Positions 11,370 through 24,306 of a stretch of DNA of 64,000 nt are shown piece by piece. A model generated the notes under the pieces. It was not told the origin of the DNA, made no database searches, and worked only from the letters and a program-made list of their open reading frames with translations. This stretch comes from Utricularia gibba (Eukaryota > Streptophyta > Magnoliopsida > Lamiales > Lentibulariaceae): contig NEEC01000002.1 in assembly GCA_002189035.1 (NCBI GenBank), forward strand, positions 1,736,001 to 1,800,000, read 5' to 3'. Numbering within the stretch: position 1 is the first letter of the stretch; the number at the start of each line of letters is the position of its first letter. Position numbers and translations under genes: made by a program.

Positions 11370-14300
11370 CTATGCGAAAACGAAGACCCCTTTGTCTGAG
11401 TTTATCATCCTTTTAGCAGCACCAGATCCAACTATTCTTTCAAGCTTTCACATCATCACAGAAACGCAACCAAATCTCATCAAGGGCCTGAAAATGTGTG
11501 CATATTAAACAACATGGTGATGGATCAATTACCCGAAAATGATCCAGGCGAGAAAATAACACTCTGCAGTTCATACTGTCCGATCCCTCGAGAAAATTCA
11601 CGATCTGCAAGAGTATGGTGGAATATTATCACTGTAACCGATGACCAACTAATCAAGATAAGTGAGGATGAGAAGGTTAATCAGTTAGTTACCTCTGGGT
11701 AAAACTCTTTCCTCTCTGGCAAGGAATAAATTACCAGATTCTTGACTCCACGAATCTACCAAGATAAAACCCGTCAAAACTACTGGCATGATGGTAACAA
11801 TGGAGATCCCCGACAGCAAGTTCGCTAACAAGCACATCGCAGAGCAGCATATCGAGTTTTTCACAGTAACAGATTTTTCATCATAAAATCATTGTGTTGA
11901 AAAATAAACATTTCTGAGGCAAAAAAATGGAACAACACTCTCGTTATTGAAAGAAAACACTACCTTGTAACGATAGTAGAAATGGGCTCTTTCCGTGTAC
12001 AGCATCATTTTCTTTTCTCCCTAAAAAACTTGCCTCTCACATGTGATATATCATCTCTTTGTATATACCTGCAGAGAGAATAATAATAATTAATGAGAGA
12101 CGATTTCATGTCATGAAATGAAACCCAGAAAAGAGCAATGACGATTTCTCAGGTAGCCAACAATAAGATCTACTTACTCTCCAAACAAGCAGAATGACGC
12201 AGCTTGTGACTTCAAATAGTTCCGGAGACGAACATATTCGAAATATGAGCTAGCAAAAATCATCACACCACCCTACATTGGGATGAGGGCAAGTCAATGC
12301 TGAGTCAGGCAATAGAAAAGTTAGACATTAGATGATTTACACTACCTGAGAAGAGCCATTGATTGCTGGGAACACCTGAACAATAACAGATGATCGAAAT
12401 TACCTTGATCATTTATGAAGAAATAGATCAAGGACAACATACGATCATATACCTTTTCGCAGAAATATTTAAGACGGGCATCATCAGCCTCAATTATAGA
12501 ATCCGTATCAAAACGCTCATAAATCTGCATGACCAATGCGACAGTAACGTATGTCAACGTGCATGTTATTGCAATCACTTCCATGGATGATGACAGCAAC
12601 CAAAACCCACACCTGTCTAGCTTGGCTTAATACTTTTCGAAGGACACCCTTATACGTGCACTCCAATTTGACCTGGGAAATTTGAGTTTTGCATAAATGC
12701 CAATGTAACGCACAGACTCCACAATAAAGGGGATTCTTAAGGATGTACATATATACTAAGAAAAATATGACAAACAGAAAATAAGGCCTAGTGGTTTTCC
12801 CCTAGTTTCAGTAGCGTTTAAAATTGCACTAACGCCCAGTAATTGTTCAAACCTTTCCTTGGTGATTAATACAGAGCCGGTTAAACATGGCATTCAGTTC
12901 TGCAGAAGCCAAAGCAAATGTAAAGGTATGAAATGCTCACTACCATAAAGTGATGAGTTAAAGTGACAGCGAGACTGCAATCATTAGGCATATGCTTCAA
13001 TAAAAGTACAGTAATGAAAAAAGGCAACTTGAAGGTCAGAAAGCAACATAATCAAACGGCATCATTTTCAATTGTCTTTAGCATCATATAAACATGAGCA
13101 TAATATCACTGCAGGAATGCATAGACGCTATCATTACCTGGATGAATATGAGAACTTAAAATTATGGATTGCCGATAAAACCGTGCATGGTCATCTAAAA
13201 ACCTACAGATGTACAAATCCGATGTCAGGCTAACATCATACTCAAAACTTAATGAGTTCAAACTCATCCGATCAATCAGAAACCTTAACAAGAGCTCCAA
13301 TTACATACAAACATACCAGGGTCTTATGCGCATGATGTCTGTTCCATGCTGGTTTGAGGGGAGTCTATTCAAATGTTCAACAACTGTAACTACATGGGAC
13401 CAATTCTGCAAGAAATCGACAGTCACGAAAAGAACATGTACAGTAAAAAAAGATATTACTTACCTGCATAAGCATGATATCAGCATGGTCAATAATTAAA
13501 ATCTGTCATATGCAAAATACCCAGTTGATAACTGCAAGCTTGAAACATCATAACATACTATATGATACCATTATAATTTGCTTACTTCTATGGAAGAAAG
13601 ATAATCTACATCCTTTCCCTTGTCCATCTCTGCCTCCCCAATTTTCTGAAATCACAAAAGAGATAGAAAATCACATTTCACAGGCAGCAAAGCACGCGTT
13701 AACAATACATATAATCATGATAGAAGCAATATCTGTGGTAGAATGCGAAATTTGAAAGGGACATCACTTTGACTTAGTTTTAATGTACACCTTTTAAAGT
13801 GTTTAGATCAGTAAACTTATAGTTGTAAGCGATGCAATCACATTTAACTTATTTTAAAAACATTACAGTGATCAACCCTAGAGGTGAAGCAACAATCAGG
13901 TCTGAAGTATAGAAATCAGCATACAGCTTTAGGTCCCTGCAGAAAAGCAATCAAAACCATTGATTATTGCACATCACTTCAAACAGCAAAATCACTTTTA
14001 GTTGCTGGTTTTCAGATGTTACAAAGTTTTGAGTACCTATTCGTAAACTTAATTCCCATCACAAAGTGATCATTGTCATTCTCCTCTCCTAGTAATGCTT
14101 CAAAATCAGGAGGTTTAGTAGCTTTTTTTATTTTGGAAATTTCTGCATCGTCACTTTCTTCCTGAGCCTCAGTCTTCCCTGAACCAAACTCCTTGTAAAA
14201 ATGCTCCAAATTGTCCACATTAACCTGTTCATAAAAAATGAACGAGCTCAGGGCACCCAAATAGCATCACCCTAAGTACTACTCCACTTGTCTTAAGGCA

Positions 14301-17216
14301 GTATTAAATCTTCTGAGAAGGCTTCACCTAATAATGGAAGACTTAACCTTCTATTTCCGAGCAAACCAATCTGCTGTGTCATAGAACTAAAGGAACTTGA
14401 AGAGAAAGATAGATTACCCTGTGCTTCAATGGGGTGAGCTTGATCAATCTTGTGACAGTTCTGCGTGCAATTCCAGCTAATGGCAAAAGGATCAGAACCT
14501 AAACAAAAACATGGCTGAGAAGCACCAAAAGATGGAGCAAGGCATGACATACAAAAAAAAAACTACAGAAAACGCAAGGCATGAGCTTGGAGGGTGCACA
14601 GACTTTATTACAATTACTGGCATATGATCAACACCGCTTAGCTCATCGCCCCTAAAAGTACGAAATACCTTGGGGCGTGTAAATCCACGATCTAAGTGCA
14701 TATCACCAACACTACAGTTGCTCTCCAACAATGACTCATTTCTAACGAGCTGCTTCTCATTTTTCGCAACAAGATCTTTGCTTTTGAGAATATGATTTAA
14801 CTGCATAGATTATTTTCAATGAACCAGAGAAGATGCCAAGATTTGTAACATTAAATCTAACTGATGTCTCCATAAAGACATCATGCGAAGCTGTGTCTGA
14901 AGGAATACATACACAATGTAAGAGATATGCATCCAAAACACTTGAATCTTCTTCCATCCCTTTGAGGTAAAACGGCTTCTTGTTATGGTGCATTATATCA
15001 TAATAGCTGTTGCCTAATAGAAAATACAGGGAAATGTTAATTCATAAATGATAAAGCATAAACTCACCTTTCACCAAAATTTAATGTATTTACTAACACA
15101 GAGAGAGAAATGGCAATCGAGCGGACTTGTGCAATTCACTGCTTCCAGATGCTTTTGAAGATTCCAAAAAATGTTGGTATAACTTCGGCTTGATGCCATC
15201 AAAGGAATCCACATTCCACCCCTACAGGTAGAGTCACAGGCACTAAAACCTCAATAGTAGAAGAGAGGCATCATAGCAGGTACTCGTAAAGTCTGTTGCA
15301 ATCATAGCAGGTACTAAAGTCTCCGAGAGGGCAATATGTTGGAACTTAATCACTTTGGCTCATAACATACAAGTGAATGAAATAGGGAACCTGAAGTTAT
15401 TTTCCTGCCCATTGTAAATTTTAGCAGAAGACGGTTTCATTGATTGATTTGATTTCTCCAAATTTTAGGATGGATATTGACAACAATTCAACATAAAAAA
15501 AACACATAGTTTATTACGGCTAATTGCATGAATTATACATAATTTAAAAGAACAAAGAATAATTACACAAAAGCTATCAAATTCACGAAAGTTAAAGAGA
15601 AGCAAGGGTAGGAACCTCCATGAAGCATTTTCCTGTTCCCCTCCAGTAGCAATTTGCCAGATTAAGAGCAGGAATTTTCCATGTGTACTTCCATTTTCTT
15701 TCTAGAAGAGCATTAACTTCTGCAGGTGATAGTTTGTGACACAAATGATTGTGAAAGGAACTGCAACAAAAAGTAAATACATTAGTCAGGTTAAATAGTC
15801 AAAGAACTACGATATTTTGGGATTTCACAAACCAAAACAATACATACATTTACAGAATTGGAAGTCTCAAACGATAGGTTACTCATTAACAAAAAGTCAC
15901 CAGACTGAAAACTAATCCCCTTAAACTTTACCACACCACACTAACAGGCAACCAAAATTGAAAATGTTCTGTTCATGAGTGTGTGCAGAAGATGCATTGC
16001 TGTCATGCAGCTATAAACCTAACAATATAGCAAAATCTATAGCATCAATGGAATATGGCAGGAATCAAATGTGTTCCGTAAATTAAAAAAATACATCTTT
16101 TGATCACGTACTCGCCTGAAGGGGTGGCATCATCTTCAACCAGATTTTCTTCATCTGTTTCAGAAAATATATCATCATCATCATCTCCTTCCACTTCTTC
16201 TGGCTGAACACTATCTTTACTGCTAACTCTGAATTCATGATTTTTCGAAAACACAACATCACCTGATAAATTTACATCAGAGAAAATTAGAAGAAGATAA
16301 CGAACTTCGACTTTGAAGAGTTAAAGACCCAAAAACAAGATAAAATTTATGATAAACACTAGATACATCAAAAACAGAGTTTTTCATTAGAGACCTCACA
16401 GACAATGAGCTATTTACACATGGTAAAAATAGCTTAAGAAATGAAGAATAAATATATAATATTGTAGTCAATATAATCATACCATCATCATTCTCCTCTG
16501 ATTCACTGAGATATTGACTGCTGCCTTCATCTTCATCTGTGGCACTCTTTCCTTGTTCTTCTTGCTGTCTACCATCATAAAAAAGGCATTCAGAGCCATA
16601 ACATCATTATTTATACATTAGAGGGTCCAAAAAGAATAGAGCATTACAAGAAAATCATGACGATGCGTAGCCATATACTAATAAACAACTGGTATAAAAG
16701 AATCAGCTTAACCTCCTTTTAAGTGCAATTGAAACTGGCCTATTATGCTTCCCTAGTTTCTTCAACAACTGATCATACATCGTAGACTCTCTATTGGGAT
16801 CCTCGTCATTTTTCGCATCTAAATCATGGTCGATGTCTTCCTCGCTGAGTTTCCCTGTTTTTTTAATTTGATAAGGCCCAAATAAAATAGAAGTCCCTCA
16901 ATAAATACGGCTTGACGTTCAGGGGTGGAAGACAGCCTACTGAAACAAAAATGGCACAATTTTTATTTTAGACCAACTTGCCTGAGCCATTATTCTCCGC
17001 CGAAAACTTTACTTCATCTTTCAAGAGCCCCTTCTGTGGCACTTTCTTTGCTTTGCAGGATTTTAAAATCCCTAAACACGTACACATTAAAAAAACCAAT
17101 GTGTAAAACTACACTAAAAGAACTTGTTCCTAACTCCAGATGTTACACGCACCTTTAGCCATATTTTTCGACTTAGATGATAAAAATGTGTCTGTGCGCC
17201 GTCGCTTTATCGGCAT
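11370..17216 (-). CDS. UTP25: UTP25 / digestive organ expansion factor homologue (frame break in a late exon)
   Basis: Nucleolar protein of the small-subunit processome, needed for early 18S pre-rRNA processing; related to DEAD-box helicases but lacking their catalytic motifs. Starting MPIKRRR at 17216, about 25 exons can be traced by splice sites and conservation. An acidic N-terminus (EGDDDDDIFSETDEEN, about 160) leads to family blocks NSYYDIMHHNKKPFYLKG, LNHILKSKDLVAKNE, RGFTRPKVLILLPLAG, SDLIVASPLGLIT, LIIDHADIMLMQ, IRPWFLDDHARFYRQSIILS, IYERFDTDSIIEADDARL, GGVMIFASSYFEYVRLRNYL, MMLYTERAHFYYRYK, IRGVKNLVIYSLPERKEFYP and the end GSGAAKRMINSDKGVFVFA. Restored length would be about 755. Within exon 11964-12068 the frame shifts by one base between blocks KFF and GEKKMMLY, so as written it ends at a TGA near 12005. 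One intron (donor at 16981) appears to use GC-AG. The gene is either broken here or the base is an assembly error. Confidence 0.9.
12005..12023 (-). other. single-base frame break in UTP25 coding exon
   Basis: In the exon 11964-12068 the upstream half continues the family block YIQRDDIS..KFF in one frame, while the downstream half matches GEKKMMLYTERAHFYYRYK in another. The change falls after a run of six T on the minus strand, next to AGGGA (plus 12022-12023). Exon phases agree: the incoming exon leaves two bases over, the following exon begins in phase 0, and 105 bases cannot satisfy both, whereas 106 would. Confidence 0.8.
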
Positions 17217-17803
17217 CTTCCTGAGCTCTTAGTGGCGAAGATTGCAAGATTAAGGTTGGCGAGTAGGGGCCTTTCTTTTCGGGCAAACGCAGGAAGAGAC
17301 AAAAGCTACAAACACAGTATACTTCAGAAAAGCCACAACTCCAAAAGTTTCTGAAAAACCCAGATACAGGAAACCAAAGTATGGCCACTAGCATCAACAA
17401 ACGCATAGAAGTTCCAAGAAACAAAGCCATGATCCTGAATCCCATGTAACGCCAATAATAATCAACAATCCCACTCGACGCGGCAAACGACTTCATTACC
17501 AACGCATGAAACTGGAAAACTCTGCAATCCAATTCCCCGAAAGAAAGAGCGAACAACAAATAGATTACCTTCAGGGAGAAGACAGAAAAAATTGCAAGCC
17601 TCAAAACTCCGAAACAACAGGCGGGAGACCTAAATCCCTTAAATAACTTTCTGGGCTTTTCTCCCTAGAAACGTATTCCGCCAGAGGCCCAATACATTAC
17701 CCTCGAAAAAAGCCAGTATTTATAACAATCAATTTATATTAGAAACAAAAATGAGTTTCATGTGACAAGAGAACGTTTTTACGCTACTTTATTTACACAC
17801 TTA

Positions 17804-18046
17804 GTCCTTATTTGATATGAAGATATAAGGTTGGTTTATAATGGATTTAATAAAATTATGTTGTTTGGTATGCAAGATATAATAAAATTATACCAATTAT
17901 ACGAGTATAATTATATGTATATATTATCCTCATATGTGATTATATTATACCCAATGATTAGATGTGGGTATTTTTATACCTAATATTTGGATTTATCCAA
18001 ATAATTTAAATCTATCAATATCTAAATATACCAATCAAACAAAACA
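17804..18046 (-). mobile_element. Tourist-like MITE, diverged copy
   Basis: About 240 bases beginning CTTATTTGATATGAAGATATAA and containing TTTAATAAAATTAT, which follow in the same order the reverse complement of the element at 60044-60270. The far end resembles that element's other terminus (CCAATCAAACAAAAC). The left flank is TTA, as expected for this family, but the right boundary and target duplication are not clear. Confidence 0.5.
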
Positions 18047-18541
18047 GTAGACAAAAAATTTACAATAGGTTAACTATTTTTTTCATACAATCTCTGGAAT
18101 ATGGCCACTTTTCTAATTTATCCATTGTTAATATTGGGTTTTCAAAAATCATTGGACCAAACCCCTTTGAATCTTGGTGCAAATGAGGTTCATTTACTGC
18201 AAAATATGGAAGTTTGGGAGAGTGACACATCGGGACGATCCATGTGACACGCTAGACAGAATAATTAACTCTACGAGCTTTGTCCTGAAATTTATTGGTG
18301 TCTGCATGGGCCAAGACAGCGTGACCTGGCCCCTTCTTTTGCTAGTTTCTAACACCGTCCAACGTGTTACTTTCTTTTCTACCCTATGCCATGTACACTA
18401 TTCATAGTTTCTATATAATATATACAGAGAATGAAATGTAGGATGATTATTCTTCTAATGATTAAATAATATGCTTGTTTGATAAGTATTAAAAATTGAA
18501 TTTTTGATTATTAAAAAAATTTTAAAATGAAAATATTGGGT

Positions 18542-18721
18542 CTGCGCGTGCTGCTATGAACATAACTTTTTCAAGCAACTACAATTTTGTCGCCGTTTTT
18601 AATTTTTAAAAGTACGAAAAAATTAGCAAGCGGGTGATACAACGAGGCTTGGGAGGTGTACGTTGGAGGCGTTGACGAAAGTCAACCACTAACGGTAAGA
18701 ACTGTTTCTATGCACGCGCAG
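18542..18721. repeat. 180-base segment with GC-rich terminal inverted repeats
   Basis: Ten-base perfect inverted ends, CTGCGCGTGC at 18542 and its complement at 18712-18721. Allowing a three-base gap the similarity runs on for about 20 bases (TATGAACA versus CATAGAAACA). Inside, at 18671-18686, lies GTTGACGAAAGTCAAC, a palindromic pair of W-box cores. A small non-autonomous transposon is possible; no target duplication is evident. Confidence 0.4.
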
Positions 18722-19076
18722 TCATAGATCCACGCGCTTCAATGATTTGAAGCTGCGGTGCGCTTTGTTAAATGGTGTCAATTCACCATTTTTTAAAATA
18801 ACAAATTAAATTCGAATATATTTAAATAATTATTTTTATTTTTCGAAATGTTTTTTGAATGCTTATTATTGTGCAGATTAATTCTCATATTTCTCACATG
18901 ATGATAATACCCTTCTCATTTTTTTTTAAAAAAAACGAAATAAACATTGTAGATATTTTATATTTAAAAAAGGCGTCGAAAGAGATACTTAAATCACTGG
19001 AAATTCCACTACTTCAAAATTTCAATTTTATTATTTTTTATTTTTAAATGCGAGTTGGGTGCGGTGCTGGTCTAAA

Positions 19077-19128
19077 GAAACAGCGCGCCACTTTGACCCA
19101 CCATGATTGATTCACGCGCGCCTGTTTC
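19077..19128. repeat. GC-rich imperfect hairpin
   Basis: GAAACAG-CGCGC on the left and the complement of GAAACAGGCGCGC on the right, separated by about 25 bases. It stands out from surrounding sequence that is nearly all A and T. Confidence 0.45.
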
Positions 19129-20200
19129 CATTCCCACTTGTTAAGATTTAAGATGATTTACATAGAATTAAAGCATTATCCAAAATTTCCAAAACCTATT
19201 TTTATTTATCCAAAAATTAATTTTAAAAATATAAATATTTTTTAAAAGTAGAAATAAAAGTGAAGATGTTCTAGACAAATTTCTAAAAATTGATTTTTTG
19301 GTTGAATGGAGTAAAATGAAAAATCAATAGTGTTATGTATATAAATAAATTTTTATTTGTGTAAAATTATAAAGGATAGAACATAGCTTTAGAGTGATCA
19401 TGATTTTAGGTTGTATAAAATGATTCAATTTTCTATTGAGAACATAAAGGAAATTAACATAATGATTTCAAAATTGTTATATATTATTCCTAATTTGCTT
19501 TGTTTAGAACCAGTATTCTAAATCTTGATATTAAACAAGGGTTAAATTTGTTTCAATTTGAATCTATGATTTTTTTAATTCGATTCAATTTACTATAAAA
19601 AATGATTCAACTCAAAATTATAAATATATCAGACAATGTAACATCAAAACTTCTTCACAATATTGAAAGCAATCATACTTTATGAATCAAAACAATATAT
19701 TCAAATAAAAATCTTAATGATTGTACTTTGATATTTTAGAATTAGGTTTTAATTTTAGAAAATGAGTTTGGTTGGGTGAATTATAAAAGTGAAAAAAACG
19801 TAAAGTTTTTGTACAAATGGGTATAATTAATTTTCTAAATTAGCCAAGTCTGGTTAGGTAAACGTCAGATATCAATTAATACATGCCATATTTATTTACA
19901 ATATTAATTTTTTTCCATATTTAATAAAAATTTTAGTATTTCTAATTATAGCATTAATGTAATACATTCGTAATTTTATCTATTTTAGAATAGAATCTCT
20001 AATGATTATTTTGTTTTAAAGCCTTTTATACATTTAGTATAGTAGTATTCAAATGCAAATTAACATTAAAAACGAATTTAATTTTGGAAAATGACTATTT
20101 TGTTGTTGCAGAATTTCGAATGTTACTCCCCACGCGCTACAATCCGCGGGTGGGGATATTTTGACATACGCGATGGTAAAAAATAGCAGGCTGTAGTGTG

Positions 20201-21553
20201 ATGATGTTTCTTATTTGCGTCCGTTTGGCCTCAGAGTGGAGCCGGAGGATTCAAGAACAGCAGCAACGCTCTCTCTTCATCTCCGTTTCATCCTCTCCTT
20301 CTGCAATCCCTCTCATTACACCATACAAATCCTCCACCGAAACGAATACACGCGCTACACACGCCGCCTGAGCTTCCGATCCTGCCATTCGATCTGCGGA
20401 ATCGGTGCCCCCACATCGTATATACTCTTCTCCCTTTTGTTGTGATTCGCCTGGATTTTGTGTGTTGATCCATCAACCCCCTCCCCACCTTACCCAGAAC
20501 CCCGTCTGATTTCTGACGACACCAAAAACTAGAGCTTTTGTATCTGCATTTGGGGCCAGGGAAAGAGACTTTGAAACTTTCAACTTCAGGATTCCCATCC
20601 CTGTTTCATATTTTTTGACTATTTAATCAGGTTTTTTTATTCTCCAATTCGTCAAAAATCTACGCCTTGAGTTGTTGCTGTTGATGATTTGAACAGGGTG
20701 TTGTTTGAAATGTGTTGTCGGGGCGTAGGATTAGAGAGTAGGGGGTACTTTAATGCATTGTTGGGCTGCATTTTGTCGTCACTGTGACTCATGATAAGGT
20801 ATTACTTTTTTCGTTTGTGGTCAATCATAACTGGAATTTCTCGGCCGGATTGAATTCTTGAGTTGGAATTCTGGGTTTGATTAATCTGGGCGCTTTTGAC
20901 TTTTGCATTTTGCATACTTTTCGCCAATGGTTCTTTAAATTGTTATCGGGGAGATTCTCTTTTAAGTTGGCCAATTTGAAATTTCGAACCTTTCTTATGC
21001 AACATCGTTTTCAATGCGTGGGTTTGATTTCTGTCGAGCCTTGATTCTTTTAATGTTGTGTCAATGGGATCTAGAGTCTGGTGATTTCTTTCGAAAGCCG
21101 GTCAGTCAACATTTCTAATTTTCGCTTTCCGTTTGCATGTTCTTCCTCCTCATTGACTCTGTGGGTGACCCTATTCCAAGGCCTAATTTTCATGATTTTC
21201 TGTGCCTTGAATGCTACTCTTGGTGCTTTTACTTCTGAATAGCCCATCTATCTGCTTTTAAGTAACTTTTCGTGCTTCTTGGATCACACGTTTACCTGTG
21301 TTGTAGGCTTGTAGTCATCAAAATTTTGGAAGTTTCTACTGCATTTGATATGATTTAAAATTGTTTTTAATTCACCAAATAACTCAGTTTCTCGAACCGG
21401 TTATTATTCTCTCTTGTTTGCAGGATCAGGTTTTTACCAGAGATAAGACTTGGCGATCTTCGTTTGTCTCTTGGAATAGGTACTCCAGTTGGGGAAGGTG
21501 GTGCAAGAATACTGAACTTTTAATGTTAATAGAAGTCTAATGAAAATTTATTG
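20201..21553 (+). other. probable 5' leader and leader intron of the GT14-type gene
   Basis: Base composition shifts sharply at about 20200 from AT-rich to CT-rich, typical of a plant leader exon. A donor-like AAG/GTATTA lies near 20799 and an acceptor-like TTGCAG ends near 21422, so a leader intron of about 620 bases is plausible. The coding start follows at 21554. Confidence 0.45.
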
Positions 21554-24306
21554 ATGAAGTCAGCTCAGGCGTGGCATCCAGGCATGAAAGATATGTCAAT
21601 GTTGCCTGGGCCTCGCCATCGTGGTCATATAAGGAAGCCAACTTGGATCATTGTTTTGGTTTCCATGATATGCATGTTCTTGGTTTGTGCTTACGTTTAT
21701 CCGCCCCAGAGCTCTACTTCTTGTTATATCTTCTCATCACATGGCTGTAAGGCATTCCAAAGGTGGCTTCCACCAAAACCTGCACGGGTGCTAAGTGATG
21801 ATGAAGTTGCTTCACGAGTTGTAATAAGAGATGTATTGAACATGCCTCCATCTTTATCAAGCCTGCCAAAAATTGCATTTCTATTTCTGACTCCCGGGGC
21901 ATTGCCATTTGAAAAGCTATGGGATAAATTTTTCCAGGTACCCGCAGTTTTTATACAGTTCTAAAATAGCATAATGATCTCGTAGACTCACTTTTCTTCT
22001 TATGAGTAATGCAATTAACCTCAGCATTCTAACACTCAAATGTTTTTTTGAGTCAGTTTATCTCCAGCATGGACTTAGCTCGTACTTGGGTTGTTTCTAG
22101 CGGATCAAAGTATATTGTTTATGCACCTAACTGAAGCTTGTTTTTTTTTTTAATTCTTCATCTTGGTATAACAGTAAATGCTTGCATAATGATCCACATT
22201 ATAGAGTTTCACATATTTATGATATGGACAAAATTAAACGAAAGAGGGTGAGGTGCTAGTCTAGTTGGTAGAGTAATGATTAATGCCTTTTTTGATAGTC
22301 AAGCTATGATCTCTCCGTAAAAATTTCTATGAGTGTGTTCTCTCTAGCTGATAACAAAATGGGAAATATATTCTTTTTCCATTGAAGGTAAGAAGAGCAA
22401 CATTCAGTTTATTTATATCTTTCCAGCTTCGTGTAGTTGAGATTCATGTACTCAATGAATTATTTTTAAATCATCTAATTTCCCTTTTCTTATCCCACAG
22501 GGTCACGAAGGTAGATTTTCTGTCTATGTGCATGCATCCAAGGATAAACCTGTACATTATAGCCGCTATTTTATCAATCGAGAGATTCGTAGCGACAAGG
22601 TGGTTAACTTGTTCTTTGTTCTTATGCACCAAAACTGGTAATTTAGGAAACTTTTTTGCCAGATTAAGTTTTCAAATTTATGTATATCATTGATGCATCA
22701 TTTAATAGCATGAAACCCAGGAGGAACCAGCTTCATCTCCCTCAAAGTGACACTTTGCCATTCTAGAATTTTGATCTTGTTCCCAATCCTTTGGGATGGG
22801 CATCAAGTGGAACCATGACTCTCATTGTCTCACATCTGCAGGTAGAATGGGGTAAAATCTCAATGGTTGATGCAGAAAGGAGGCTTTTAGCCCATGCACT
22901 CAAGGACCCTGACAACCAGCATTTTGTTCTGCTCTCGGACAGGTTCAATGAGCATAGTTTGCTGTCAACTTCTTCACGTTATTTTAATATACTGTTAGAC
23001 AGAAAATAACATTTTTTATTCTGTGCTGCAGCTGCATACCACTTCGGCATTTCGATTTTGTGTACAACTATCTGTTGTACACTAACGTTAGTTTTATAGA
23101 TTGGTAAGTTGCTGTACTTGGAATGTGAAGTTTTTAGTCAGACAGTTTGTAGTGCAGTTTATTCTGTGGATTTTCAAAATATAAATTGTAAGGTTGTAGA
23201 CCCAATTCAGTGTTGATCACATAGCACATCAATGCAGCTTTGAGGATCCTGGTGTACATGGAAGTGGCAGATACAGTGAGCACATGCTCCCGGAGGTTGA
23301 AAAGAAGGACTTCCGCAAGGGTTCACAGGTATTTTCAATGAAAGCTACTTTGTTAACTAATTGCATAACCATGGAAGCAAACAGCTCCAATTCCTATTGA
23401 TGCAAGGCACTGAAACACCAGACATCATATCTGTCTTTGAATGATACAGTGGTTCACGATGAAACGACAGCATGCCATTATCATCATGGCTGACAGCTTG
23501 TACTACACAAAATTTCGAGATTACTGCAGGGTACTCTTGAGTTTCTTTAAGAAAATGTTTCTCATTTACTACTGACTCATGTTCGTATGTTCATATTTTC
23601 ATTTGAAGACCATATGGCACATCTACTGACCTACTCTTTTCCATCTATTCCTTTGAACAGCCAGGCATGGAACAAGATCGCAATTGCTACTCTGATGAGC
23701 ATTATCTGCCTACATTCTTTTATGTGAGATTCTTTTTCCCCATCTCATTCTCCTCATTCATCTTATCTGTTAGAATGGCATGCTCACATAATGGGTTTTA
23801 GATGCTTGATCCATCTGGAATAGCTAATTGGTCGGTGACACATGTTGATTGGTCTGAAGGCAAGTGGCATCCCAAATCATACACAGCGAAGGATGTGACC
23901 TTTGAGCTTATGAGAAATATTACAGTATGAAACCATCCCTTTCCCGCTCTTCCTTTCAATTTTGCTTACACTTGGGGCTCATCCTTCATTTCTTTATATA
24001 GCTTAATTCTTCATGGAATGCTAGTTTTATTTTCTTTCCATGTTCTGTTGCAGTCTGTGATGGAAAGCGTGCATGTTACTAGCGAAAAAGTGGTAAGCAC
24101 CTAGTTTACAGTCTCTGTTCTTGGTGTGAGCCTTTGTCTCAGTCGTATGAATACACATTTTTTCCGCTGCAATGCAGAAGCAAACTCAAATTAGGCGATG
24201 CGTGTGGAACGGAAGCCAGCGGCCATGTTATCTGTTTGGCAGGAAATTTCTACCTGAAACTCTTGACGTTTTGCTTCAACTCTTCACGAACTACACATCC
24301 GTGTAG
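21554..24306 (+). CDS. GT14-type glycosyltransferase (core-2/I-branching family, BC10-like)
   Basis: Type II Golgi membrane protein of the plant core-2/I-branching (GT14/DUF266) family; the sugar and acceptor of most plant members are unknown, and rice BC10, a relative, affects wall strength. Ten exons join in phase: 21554-21937, 22501-22599, 22842-22942, 23032-23103, 23238-23328, 23450-23530, 23661-23723, 23802-23924, 24054-24092, 24178-24306, giving 393 residues. A cytosolic tail (about 1-29) precedes one membrane segment (about 30-49), a Pro/Ser stem, then the catalytic region: PKIAFLFLTPGALPFEKLW, GHEGRFSVYVHASKD, VEWGKISMVDAERRLLAHAL, NQHFVLLSDSCIPLRHFDFVY, WFTMKRQHA, CYSDEHYLPTFF and VTHVDWSEGKWHP. 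The glutamate in DEHYLPT is a likely catalytic residue by analogy with the family. The stop lies shortly after QLFTNYTSV. Intron 1 contains a SINE-like stretch. Confidence 0.93.
22240..22335 (+). mobile_element. tRNA-derived SINE-like fragment in intron 1 of the GT14-type gene
   Basis: The segment contains TAGTCTAGTTGGTAGAGTA (22257-22275), a close match to the Pol III A box of tRNA-derived SINEs, and about 25 bases later a degenerate B-box-like stretch (GTCAAGCTATGATCTC). The rest of a SINE body and a clear tail are not evident, so it may be a fragment. Confidence 0.4.

Larger units (their letters stand above)
17217..20200. other. AT-rich desert between UTP25 and the glycosyltransferase gene
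   Basis: Presumed divergent promoters of UTP25 (near 17600) and the GT14-type gene (transcript probably begins near 20200), separated by very AT-rich sequence. It holds a MITE-like element (17804-18046) and short GC-rich patches with inverted repeats at 18542-18721, 19077-19128 and 20127-20155. No coding sequence is supported; the small ORFs are AT-rich and without domains. Confidence 0.6.
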
